Below, in pieces: positions 1-10,600 of a stretch of DNA of 64,000 bases; position 1 is the stretch's first letter, and every line of letters starts with the position of its first letter. Position numbers and translations under genes: made by a program. The stretch spans positions 15,175,356 to 15,239,355 of the forward strand of contig JANVCC010000040.1 of assembly GCA_025345505.1 (NCBI GenBank), written 5' to 3'. The notes beneath the pieces are model-generated. The model was not told where the DNA came from and did not search any database. It saw only the letters and a program-made list of their open reading frames with translations. The stretch is from Todiramphus chloris collaris. Taxonomy: Eukaryota > Chordata > Aves > Coraciiformes > Alcedinidae.

Positions 1-486
1 CAGCTGTGCTGAGGTGGGAAGACCAGGCTGCTTCAGGGCGCAGAGAGCGTGTGCTGGCTCAGGAACCCCTCGTAGGCACCGCGGAGTTGGGTGAGAGCCA
101 ATCCAGAAGCCCTGCCCCTTGCTACTGCCGGGCACGGCGCTGCAAGGCCCGGGGGGTTACAGAGACCTGGCAAGGGTCTGCTGCTGGGGACAAGCACGGG
201 AAGAACAGATGGAATTACTGAGCATGGGACACGACAGGGAGCCTGGAAAGTTGGTAAAACCTCACTGATTCTTCCAGACCCTTGAATAAAGGGAGAGGCT
301 GGAAATGGCTGTGCTGCAGCGCGCAGCTTGGGTTCAGGGCACGGAGGGTTCCCGTGGGGGGAAGGTCATCCTGAGTGGGCCGAGTCCTGCAGGAAACTCC
401 TCCGGGGCAGCTCCACAGCTGGATTTTTAGTAACTTTGCTTTTTGTGCTAACCTGAGCATTCACTCTGCCCTTTCTCTGTGTCCAG

Positions 487-629
487 GTTTGATTCAGGAT
501 GTGGAGCTGGCTTCGGTGGCAGCAGAGAAGTGGAGAGTGAAGACGTCTCTCTTGGGTATCCCACTCCCAGCACACGGGAAGAAGATGATGTAAAGGCAAC
601 AAAAGGGCTAAAATCTGAAATGCAGCGTT
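487..629 (+). CDS. candidate internal exon, + strand gene (PWWP2A locus expected)
   Basis: A strong acceptor (pyrimidine-rich tract ending TCTCTGTGTCCAG, AG at 485-486) and a strong donor (GTAAGT from 630) bracket 143 nt. Read from 488 the frame is open across the whole interval and gives an acidic, serine-rich peptide containing GYPTPSTREEDDVKATKG. If not spliced it stops at the TAA at 634-636. A second frame is also open up to a TAA near 591-593, so the frame is not certain. By vertebrate synteny PWWP2A lies beyond TTC1 on the opposite strand, so its 3' part is expected here in + orientation. I do not recognise this peptide as part of the PWWP domain or its usual C-terminus. It could be an alternative 3' exon of that gene or a chance exon-like stretch. 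Confidence 0.3.
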
Positions 630-2000
630 GTAAGTAACCCACAGTGGATTGTCAGAGAGCACGCGGAGCTTTCTGCTTCCTCCTTCTTCCTCCTAACATC
701 CCTGTGCAATAGGAACATTTGTGCCACCTCACAAATAAGAAACAAAGAATGATCCAAACTTTAGAGCACGGGAGTGCAGGGGAATGACTGAAATGACTGG
801 GCTGGCAATTGCTGGGTATTACCTACTCAGGAAGGGCAGAGTGAGTAGAGGAAGAGCAGCAGGAATTTTCAATAGCCCAAAGCAGCTACTGAGCACCGAT
901 GGAGGAGCGTGATGGGAAAGCTCTGGAACCAGGACTAATGGGCCCACCACAAAACAGATGGGCTACTTTCAAGTGCCTTTGCAATGAGAAGCTGAAACTG
1001 CTGGAGGCATACCGAGCACTCCTGAGTTCCCTAGAATTACTTCTGGAGTGGGTTTCTACTCTGAGCTCCTGGATGTGTGACTTTGAGCCATACTAGAAGA
1101 GACAAACAATCAGTCTCCTGGAAGTTGGCGGTTGCAGACCAACCAAGGCTGTGCTTACCCACGTTACCCACTTAGAAAAGTACAAAATATTTCCATTCCT
1201 ACCCCTGCTTTAAAAAAACCCTAAAACTAGGAGGAAGAATTGAGTAAACGTGTCTAGATAGAAGACAATGGAAAAAAAAAATCTAAAATGCTAGGCAACA
1301 TGAGGTCACCTTTGGCTGGACAGCCAGGAGGTTCAACAGTGATACGGAGGCAGCAGTTTGAAATAAAACAACGTAGATGGGCAGAACAAATGTGACTAAC
1401 TATCAAAAATAGACCTTGTCATCCTACCAGGCTTAGGAAGCCTGATTAGAAAGGCACAGCCCAGTATCTCTGGAGGACTATGGAGATAATGTCTCTTCAG
1501 CTGATGGAGAAGAGCAGCAGGGCCCTTCATGACTACTCAAAGATGGTGAGGGAACTAAAAAGTCTCTGTTATTTTGCAGGCAGAGTAAGGAGGAAGAAAG
1601 GCTGGGAGTTGAGCAGAGTGGCCCCAGAGTGGGAAAAAGGCACGTGCTCGTTACGCTAAGGGTGAGTAACCACTGGAACAAATTAGCAAGGAGCTTGTCG
1701 GTGAAAGAGCACTTGTATTTAAAAGATTATGTTTCATATAACATTTTTTTCCTCCTAGAGGGTGCAAGCCCAACACGTGTGACTCAAAACACTCTGGCAC
1801 TTTTCTTTGTTGTAATTGTGGCTGGTGACAGCGGGAGGAAGTGCCCATTGCCCACCTCTACTGACTAGTCTAGATAGAAAAAAGAATCCCTTAAAAATAA
1901 AAAGCAACATAAATGCAATTGGTCAGGATTTGGACAGTGCCAGAGGACTTCAGGCAACTGCTTGGAATTTGACCTAAAAAGAACTTGCTGGAACAGCAGA
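630..2000. other. no recognisable gene
   Basis: Only short chance reading frames are seen. There is no family-level similarity, no clear splice-bordered coding stretch and no repeat I can name. It could be intron or 3' flank of the + strand gene suggested at 487-629. Confidence 0.4.
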
Positions 2001-2006
2001 TAACAA

Positions 2007-2126
2007 AGAATCATAGGAATGTTTAGAGTGGAAAAGACCTGAATGATCATCCAGTCCCATCATCAGCCGAACACAACCAAGTCTACCCTGTATCCCTCAG
2101 CAGCCCACCTAATTGGCTCAGGTTGG
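2007..2126 (-). mobile_element. CR1 LINE 3' fragment (old)
   Basis: Begins AATCATAGGAATGTTTAGAG, followed by AAAAGACCTGAATGATCATCCAGTCC. This is the complement of the CR1 3' end (hairpin-like tail, then the GGTCTTTT and GATGATCT blocks). It is strongly diverged, as in older CR1 subfamilies. Confidence 0.65.
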
Positions 2127-2200
2127 GGACTCCACCCAGAGCTTTCTGGTTTAGCTGGAGACTGGCATTTTGAGCAGATGTGACCTATGGATCTGAGTCC

Positions 2201-2464
2201 CCAGTACCAGTGTGCCCAACCTCCAGGGATGGTGCCCAACCTCCAGCATCAGTGTGCCCAACCTCTAGTGATGGTGCCCAACCTCCAGGGATGGTGTGCC
2301 CAACCTCCAGTACCAATGGGCCCAACCTCCAGGGATGATGCCCAACCTCCAGTACCAATGTGCCCAACCTCCAGGGATGATGCCCAACCTCCAGTACCAG
2401 TGTGCCCAACCTGCAGTGATGGTGCCCAACCTGCAGTGATGCTGTGCCCAGCCTCCAGCGACAC
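2201..2464. repeat. minisatellite, 12 units of 20 or 22 bp
   Basis: Twelve tandem units start with TGCCCAACCTCCAG (first full unit at about 2213). Units of 20 bp ending GGGATGG/A and 22 bp ending TACCAATG or similar mostly alternate, making a 42-bp higher-order unit. A partial unit precedes the array. Because no unit contains a stop, long spurious reading frames run through it on both strands; these are proline- and glycine-rich repeats and not evidence of a gene. Confidence 0.9.
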
Positions 2465-3630
2465 TAACCCTCGTCTTTCACACAACACAAATGACAAGCG
2501 TGGCAAGCAAACTGGCTCCAACGGCTTCGTGTCACTTGTTCCACGTGTTCTTGGCCTTTACAGTGGTCCCAAGACTCTGCCCAGCCCCATCAGCCTGCCC
2601 CGAGCCCGAGGAGCCCAGTTCAGCAGCAGAGTGCTTTCTGCAGCCCCCTGGGATGCCAGTCGGGCCCTGGCTGGCACCCCCCCCCACCCCTCTTCTTTTG
2701 ACCATGACATTTTAATTCCCACAGACTCAATACCCCCTCCCTGTAGACTTGAGATAGTTTTGACCGTGGGTTACCCGAGAGTTTGCAAACTAAAGATGCA
2801 GCAGGACAGAGTTAAACAACAGTCAAAAAAATCCCTGCCCAGAGGAAAATGAAAATAAAGCGCCGAGAATGCCTCAGCTGGAGACAGGTCCTCTTGGGCA
2901 TGAGAGTGTAAAGACTGGAGCTCCGTAATTCCAGTCCCTAAGTACACGCAAAGAGACTTCCTGAAATAAACTCCAGCTGACAGCCAGTAGCCAACAGGCA
3001 GCCACCAGTAATTATTTCATTAACTCGTGTATTGCAATCTGCACGCGGACAACTGAAAAGCCTGCCCCCAGTGCAAACACTTCAGCATCAATACCACCCC
3101 AGTTCAGCTGTGATTACAAAAGACACCCCTTCTCCAAAATCTGAAGGAACTACTTCAACAGCATCTCCCTCTTCAAAGTCTTCCAGGTCTAGTGTATGAT
3201 GATCTTTTGCAATCCATTTTTAAGACCACTCCTTTGCTTGCTGTTCTGGGTATCTGCAATAGGAATGCTTCTCAGGCAAAAAGTGGAACTACAGGTATGG
3301 TACCGCTACAAAGCACGCAGAGAGAGAGAGACAGGCACAACATTTCCTTGCTGCCTTTGTAAAAATGGATAAAAAGTAAACAAGCTGTGGTGCAGGGGTT
3401 AATCTTCTGATACTGCTATACTACCACCCCAGGAAGGACTCAGATAAGGCAAGAACTTCACAAACCAAACCAGTGGAAAGACCAAGCCTTTATTACCAAG
3501 AAAACTGACTCCACAGCCAAGGCTGGCTTGCTTCCATGCATGCTGTCACTCGGAGGCACCCGCTGAGCATGGAGAAGTGCTCCTGATAGCTTCATTAATT
3601 CCCCAAGACACCATTAGGCTTTGTTCTTGC
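2465..3630. other. intergenic, no gene seen
   Basis: Contains a C run near 2680, AATAAA hexamers on the + strand near 2855 and 2962 that could serve a + strand gene ending here, and a minus-strand AATAAA (TTTATT at 3489-3494). No coding signal or named repeat is seen. Confidence 0.4.
3489..3494 (-). promoter_or_regulatory. possible distal poly(A) signal for TTC1
   Basis: AATAAA on the minus strand about 1.0 kb past the TTC1 stop codon. Its use would place the 3631-4160 LTR inside the 3'UTR. Purely positional evidence. Confidence 0.2.
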
Positions 3631-4160
3631 TGTGCTGGTTGTGGCTGGGATAGAGTTAATTCTCTTCACAGCAGCTCACAGGGGGCTAGGTTTGGGGTTT
3701 GTGCTGACAAGTGTTGCTAACACGGGGATGTTTCAGCTGCAGCCGAGCAGCGCTCACGCCGAGGCAAGGTCTTCTGCTCTCACACCACCCACCAGTGCAT
3801 AGTCCAGGGGTGCACAAGCAGCTGGGAGGGGACACGGCTGACCCCAGCTGGCCAGAGGGCTATTCCAGAGGAGAGGATGTCAAGCTCAGCACACAAAGCT
3901 GGGGGAAAAAGGAGGAAGCAGGACTTTGGGAGCGTTGGCCTTCGTCTTCCCACGGCACCACTCCAGACGCCCGGAGAGGGCTGAGCATCTGCCTGCCCTG
4001 GGGAAGTGCTCAGGGAATTCCTGCTGCTGCTTGGCTTGTGCACACGGATTTGTTTCACTTATTCAACTGGATCTCCACACTCAAGTTTGCTCACCTCCCC
4101 TCCCCCTGTGCCACCAAGGGGCTGTGTGGGCATGAGTCTCTGGCTGGGGTCAAACCATGA
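3631..4160 (+). mobile_element. solo LTR of an avian ERVL-type endogenous retrovirus
   Basis: The left end TGTGCTGGTTGTGGCTGGGA followed by TAGAGTTAAT matches the characteristic start of a common neoavian ERVL LTR, whose canonical start is TGTCCTGGTTTCAGCTGGGA. The middle has the GGGAGGGGACACGGCTGACC and GGGCTATTCCA blocks of that family, and the right end CTGGGGTCAAACCATGA matches its usual CTGGGGTTAAACCACGACA. Internal retroviral sequence is absent, so this is a solo LTR of about 530 bp. Both ends are mutated (no clean TG...CA), suggesting age. It lies just beyond the TTC1 stop codon, in antisense orientation to TTC1. A 149-codon reading frame inside it (3711-4160) is not a gene. Confidence 0.75.
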
Positions 4161-4452
4161 ACCTTGGCTGCAGCTGCCCGCTCAGCACTTTGATTCAGAT
4201 GAAAGGTTTGCCAGAGTCGTGTTGCCAGCACTGGAGAGGCCAGAAGAATCCACCTGACTGGTGGATAAGCCAAACACCACAAGGGAATTAAAAGAGAAAT
4301 AAAAAAAAACCTCACATACTGGACAGTTATCACTAAGGGAAGTCAAATGACTTGCTTTACATCCACAGTGTAAATAATTTCACAAGCAGGAAAATGATTA
4401 TGCTCGAGTCTTATCTTCACTTGGGGCGCGTGAAGAACGTTTGCTGAATCCT

Positions 4453-4458
4453 TTTATT
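4453..4458 (-). promoter_or_regulatory. possible proximal poly(A) signal for TTC1
   Basis: AATAAA on the minus strand (TTTATT on +), about 60 nt after the TTC1 stop codon. This would give a very short 3'UTR; no transcript evidence is available. Confidence 0.35.
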
Positions 4459-4518
4459 GGTACGTGCAAGCACACGATCACAAAGCCTGAAAGGCAGCAG
4501 GAGGAGACAGAATGACTG

Positions 4519-4652
4519 TTATCTATTATTGTTTGGATTTTGAACAAAATTGATGGAGTAGGAACCAGTTGATGAATCCTGTTTTATCTGGAAATTTTCT
4601 GTTGACAGGCCAAACGGGCGGAGAACCAAATTCCCAAGATCCTTCAGTTTGC
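4519..4652 (-). CDS. TTC1: TTC1 last coding exon (codons 247-290)
   Basis: The acceptor CATTGTAG precedes the exon. The split Gly codon is completed, then [20 protein letters not shown], the conserved C-terminus [10 protein letters not shown], and TAA at 4519-4521. Near-identical to the human tail. The frame differs from the longest open frame here, which is only a shadow. Confidence 0.95.
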
Positions 4653-7600
4653 CTACAATGAAAAGGAGAGAACGTGTTAAGTAGAGGGGAAAACTCCCAC
4701 TGAATTATGGCCAACTGCACAGTCCAGCTCGAACCATTTCTCTGCGAATTCAAGGTAAATGCTGTGGAAATCTCTGCAGCCTGGGAACAGCTCGACTCTC
4801 AACAGGAACTTCAGAAAATCCCAGTGGTGATGTAGTCACTGGCCAGGTTACTCTGGGCTTGAGAACAGATCATCATGCTGGTTCTGAAGGGTTTGTCAGG
4901 CAGCCCTGATGAAGCCAGTGGCTGCAGGCTGTCGTGACTCTGTGGTTATAGTTACCCAGAAGCTCCTTATTTTCTCTGTTGCAGGCTCCTGAGACACGAG
5001 TGTCAAACAACTCACAGCAAAGCACCGGTCTCCCCTGTACTTATGCGTGGGCATAGCTGTGGTAGCTGCCAACGTTCAATCTTCTAATACAAATGTTTCA
5101 GTTCTGGTCATTTTTGAACCCCTAAAACCAATCAAGTGCATTATAACAACCCAGTTTCCTTGGCTACTGAAAGGCAAAGCTCAAACTGCTCATCTGTAAT
5201 TATTAAAAATCCCTAAGTCTGTATAGATAAATAAATTCATCCTTCCAACAGTGTTTGCACCGTTGAACTAAGCACTTAGACCTGAAGCATGCACCTTCAC
5301 AGCCTTTTTGCCCGAAAAGAAGCCTCAGCATGACACCTTGTGACATGACATCATTAACTCCACCTCAAAACTACAGCTCTCTAGGATTAACTTACCCCTA
5401 AGATCTCTAAACTATTACTTAGCAAACATTGTTAAATATATATAGGGTATGACAGTTAACTTCTCAAGGCTTCTATCAGTGTGTGTATCATACATGTCTT
5501 CTGACTCTAGAAAATTAAGCTTGCTACCACCTGCAGAAGGGAAGAGGCAACAAAAGGCCAAACTTCCAAAAAAATTTGTACCTCTGCAGAGATGACAAAA
5601 TAGATTAAATACATATAATTAAACAAGAAGCAGAGGTAACAACTTCAGTGTTGGCTAAACACAAGCTGACTGAGCCTCTGGCGTGACAAGACAAAGGAGG
5701 AGGACGGTCTGTTCTCCAAGAAAAACATTCTTTTCCTCCTGGCTCCAATGCAGAATTGTTGACTAATTTCCCAAAGAACAAAGAGGAGAAGTTTGGACAA
5801 GTTGAAGCCTACCCTAGGTCTGCATCCACGGGCTACGCGCTAGGTTCTTCAAGGCAACCCATTCTGTTTTGCTCTTGAGTTTCGTGGTGGGGGGGAAAAG
5901 TGAAGATGACAGCCACCATGGCTGGCACCCAGGAAATCCAACTGTGCAGCTGGAGGAGTCACAGCCACGCACCTAAAACCTGCAAATGCCCCAGCTCTTC
6001 CTACTCTGAGCAGGCCCTGCTAAGGCAGCGGGAGAAACACGGCTGGTTTTCTAGTTATTGTCACCTCTATTTCTAAACTACCCCAGGAGAATCTTACTGC
6101 AAGAGGGTATGAACACTCCTCACGTGGTTCCTTTGCTTTTTCCCAACCTTTTCTATTTGTTTGAAAACCTGTTTTCAAAATAAAGTGTAAGTGAGAGGCG
6201 TTTTCTGGTCGGAGTCAGTAGGATGGCTCCTTTCTGGTCACACCAGAGCCAATAAACACAGAACAGCTGCCTTGGTATTCCTGCCTGTAGCCAGGCCAGC
6301 TCTCTGAGAGAAGCTAAAGACTGCAGGGTATGTGTAATACTTTATTCTTCATATCACCGTGATCGAATGATTAAAACAATACAGTCATAGGTCACCTTCC
6401 TGTTCTATCAGATAAATCCATCCAGCAATGCCTTGCGGTGCAGCCACGTTTAGTAAATTGTTAATGAACCAGAAGAAAGCCTTGCCTTTTCCAGGAACTC
6501 CAGCCCAAGCGCTGCTCCTGCTGTCCTGGCACACACAAACCCATCATTGTAGGAAAGCACTATTTCCTCCTCCCCCACTCTCCTTTCATCCCTAAATTAA
6601 GATCTGTAGTTAAGTCCAACGTCCCCCTCCCCCCCAAAGAAAAGCTCTCTTAAAACAGAGACTGTGCTTGGAGGAAGGAAAACGGCACGTGGAGCTGTGA
6701 CTCAGCTCCAAGGAGTTCTCAGCAATCAAACACTCACTTGTCCCAGAGCAGGGTCACGTTCTCCTCTCTGAGGCTGTATTTTCATAGCTGTTGCTCTTTG
6801 TATTTTAGAGAGCCTATGTCTGCTTTTCCCCTGGAACTCCAGCACGTTAGGTTTCTTCAGCAAAGCAATATTCAGAGGTTAACAAGAAAACTACCTGGTA
6901 AAAATCAATTTAGGGCTGAGAAGTCTGTGATCCGTTACTCAGCCAAAGTGCAGACTAACATCCCATTGCAAGTGGCAGATGCACAAAAAGCTCTCTCACA
7001 ATTTACATTAAGATGTAACACCCAAAATAATCACCGCTCGCTCGTGGTGGCGATGATTCTCGTAGGGCTGCTCGTGTTAGCGTGGTGGTGGGAAAGTGAA
7101 AAGCTAGGTATTGTTTGTGTGAGGACATTTTTGGATAAAAGATGGATTTCTAGAGGAGCTCTCATCTTTGTAGAAAAATTTTTAACATTTTCTTAATTAA
7201 AAGAGCAAGGGCAAATCCTCTCCCTTCCCTAAACAGTGAGGACTGAACTAAAAGCTGCTGTCTATTAGCTCTTAAACTATTTAAAGTGACCTCCCTATAT
7301 ATGGTATTGGGGTTTGGCAGGTTAGCGTGAATACAACACACCCTTCAGCATCAACCCCCCCCTAATTCTTTAGGCACTAAGCTGAGGAAGTATCTTTGCT
7401 GATCTGAAGTGGCTGGAAAAATCTCTTCTTGGTGGAAAAGTGCAGGTGACCTGCTCTGGTAGGCCTTCCCACTAATCACACTGATAATTAAGTACCTTTC
7501 ACTATTTGCAGGAATGCACTCGTTACTTAAGCAGAAGGTCCCAACAGTTCTTAATTAGATTTGGTAAAATCTGTGTATGGAAGATGGGAGGAGCTCCCCA

Positions 7601-10600
7601 GAGGAGCTGGTCCTGCTTATCACAACAACTACAGCTTCTCCAAACGAGATTACTTGTTGCACAACAGCTGGAAATCTCTGGCTTTAAAGTCAGAAGTGAA
7701 ATACAAAAGAACACAGAAAATGGTCAGTGTGCGTTCATGCGCTGGGCAGTTACTAAGGCAGGGGACACCTGCATTATGAAAGCATAAAGAACCACATGGA
7801 TTTAAAAGCTCCTTTCTGAGTGTGCTGTAAGTTAAGCTTTCTTTACAGTGAAACTCAAAAGGTTAGTTCCTTACTGAGCAAACTTAAGCGGCAGCACGAA
7901 CCCGCAAAGCCGAACGGGAGATAGGAAATTATTTCAATAAAGATGCCAGCCTGGGAAGAGTTAGACCCTTGCAGAACACACAGCAAAAAATGGACTTGGT
8001 TTAGCAACAAAACCTGCTTTTTCTAGCAACAAAACCTGCTTTTTCTAGTGACATCAACTTCATCACTCACAGGCGCACAAAAGAATTCGTAGTTTGGTAG
8101 TCTGGAAGAAAAATCCAGTCAGGAATGTGTGCCCTGATTTATTTACACACAATCACTTAAGAAGTGGTTTCAGCATCTGACAGACTATGTGGTAATGAGC
8201 TGTAGCACTGGAAACAGGAAGCACTCTGGGGGAAGGAGGAAGATGCACTCCATTTATTTTGGTTTGTTTGTAAACAGCTTCAGTTTTCACGACAGAATTA
8301 GTTAGTTACACCAGGACTCAGCTCTGGTTGAAAGAATAAAAGCCTAGAAAAACAATGTTACTGGCACATTCAGTAACTAAAATAAAAATCCAATTCATAG
8401 CCAGGCTCAAGCATGAGCTGTGACATTCTTTCTACAGATTTTGTTGGTGATGGAGTGTCAGTGCTCCTGGACCAGGCCTAGCCTGGAACTATTATGATGT
8501 ATCTGACTTGCTCTCCTGGAACCAAAAAATTCTAGGGTACAACCCAGACCTGAGCTGGCTTCAAGAATGAATCTTTGTGTAGCTGGCACTGTTCTGTGGG
8601 TAGTCAGATAATCTCCCAGCGAGGAATTGTCCATTCTGTCACAGTGCTCAGCTGGTAATTAGTGGAAACAGTTTAAAACGGATACGGCGCACGACAAAAA
8701 CAATCCAAAGAAATCTCCTCACCCCCACACTATATAGTTTGTCTCTGGCACTCTTTCCCATCTAACCCTCCTTCCTCAATAGGAAGTGTTTTTCCTTGGC
8801 CTCAGACAGACCAGCAGTATTTTGTAAACCTTAGCAGGTATTTCCTCCCCAGGCCTTCACTGGGAGATCCAGGGCATCACTGCTATCCCTCTCACCAACA
8901 AGAGACAGGGAATTCTAGAACAAGTAAAAAAAATGAGTCTGGTTACTGCCCATATCCCTGACTTACCTTCTCTTAATAGGAAACTTGAAGTCCTTACAGA
9001 AAAAAGCCCTCAATTTGTGTTCCACTAGTGGTCACAAGCAGTGCTAAGAATATAGTCTGCCCAGTTGATGCCATGTGGTGTAAGTGACACAGGTGACAAG
9101 GAATCCTGTCACGTGCAGAGGTGGTGGATGGAGAGAAGAGTTCAGTGCTGCCCTGCTCCACTCTTAGCTGCGTTCCCCTGGCCGTTTACAGCAGCAAACA
9201 GCAGTGTCTCTCCTTGCATTCAGAAGGGAGACTCCTTTCCTGAGGATCCCAATATAAACAGCCTGAACTGGTTCCCAAAGGACCAGTTCAGTTCTGAAAT
9301 CCCAACTGCCACTGGAATGATGCTTTTTAAAATGTAGATAAAAGCAGCAGTGTAGAAGTAGGTTTGTAATGACAGTTTTTAAAGCTGGATTTATGGATTC
9401 GGCGCAGTCCCTTGTGATCAGTGAGGCCCTTTAGACACTGGTGACAAAGGGAGAGCTCAGAAAACGATCAGCAGTTGCTTTCATATTACCTTGTGCTGCA
9501 GCTCTCCCATGTCCTACAAATGAGCATGATCCTTCTGGAGATTTTCTGCATTTGCCATTTATTTATAGCACTATCACACTTAACCTTCTTTATTTATGGC
9601 TTGTTCTAAGTACAATGGTGGAATCAGAATCTGATGACGTGAAGCTCTAGAAAGCCTCACTGCAGCTTTGCTAGATCAAACCAGGTACAAAGCAAGAGCA
9701 AAGCAGCCTCCCTGCACAGCAAGAAAAGGCAAAAGAAATAAATAAATAAAAGTGAAGACATCAGCTGCAACATAATATTTTAAGAAATATGGTTACAGTA
9801 TACAAGACAGACCGAGTTTATTTAACCTGATTCTCTGCAGAACAGCAAAACACTGTCTTCCCCTTTCTCATCCCAAAGCCTCAAAGCCTATTCATCTTAA
9901 AACAGCATTTCATCTACTACTTGTCACACCTAGGATGAGTAAACAGGTGACTACTGGAAGCTATTTCTGAAACAGGTTAGGTACAGTTAATTTCTTTTTA
10001 TCTTCTCCTGTCATTTGTCCTTGCTCTTTTGTGTGGATTTTCCATAAAGTACAAATGAAAAGATTAAATCAACACAAAAACTCATTTTAAAAAGCACCAG
10101 AAAGTCAGATTTGCTCAGGTAGTGGCTGAACCTATAGGAATTAACAAACCCTCTTAACTGGGAGACAGTAGGCAGTGTTGACAGCAGTCTTTTTGGGGGC
10201 AGGAGGTTCTCCCCCAAACTGTGAGTTTACCCATGACACTGAGGAGTGCAAGGAAATGCTTTACAGTTCATGTTACACATGAAAATCAATCTTGCTTCCG
10301 CAATCTTATTTCAGTAGTTATGCTTTTGAAACACATCAATCCAGTTAAGATTTTATCTGAGCAATACCATACAACGCAATGATGGGGGCACACACACCCA
10401 TGACTCCCAGAGGGGTTTGGGCTGGAAAGGACCTTAAAGATCATCTGGTTCCAACCCCCCTGCCATGGGCAGGGACACCTCCCACTAGAGCAGGGTGCTC
10501 AGAGCCCCATCCAGCCTGGCCTTGAACACTTCTAGGGATGGTCCATCTACAACCAGCCCAGGCAACCCATTCCAGTGTCTCACCACCCTCAATTCAAACG

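Noticed and set aside
2185-2852. Long repetitive open frames on both strands (up to 221 codons)
   Set aside because: They follow the minisatellite, whose units lack stops in several frames; there is no domain, and the part beyond the array has no coding character.
3711-4160. 149-codon + strand open frame
   Set aside because: It lies wholly inside the ERVL-type solo LTR, which has no genes.
6738-7196. 152-codon + strand open frame with a hydrophobic stretch ([16 protein letters not shown])
   Set aside because: It starts with TTG, lies antisense in TTC1 intron 7, has no recognisable domain, splice borders or poly(A) signal; best explained as chance.
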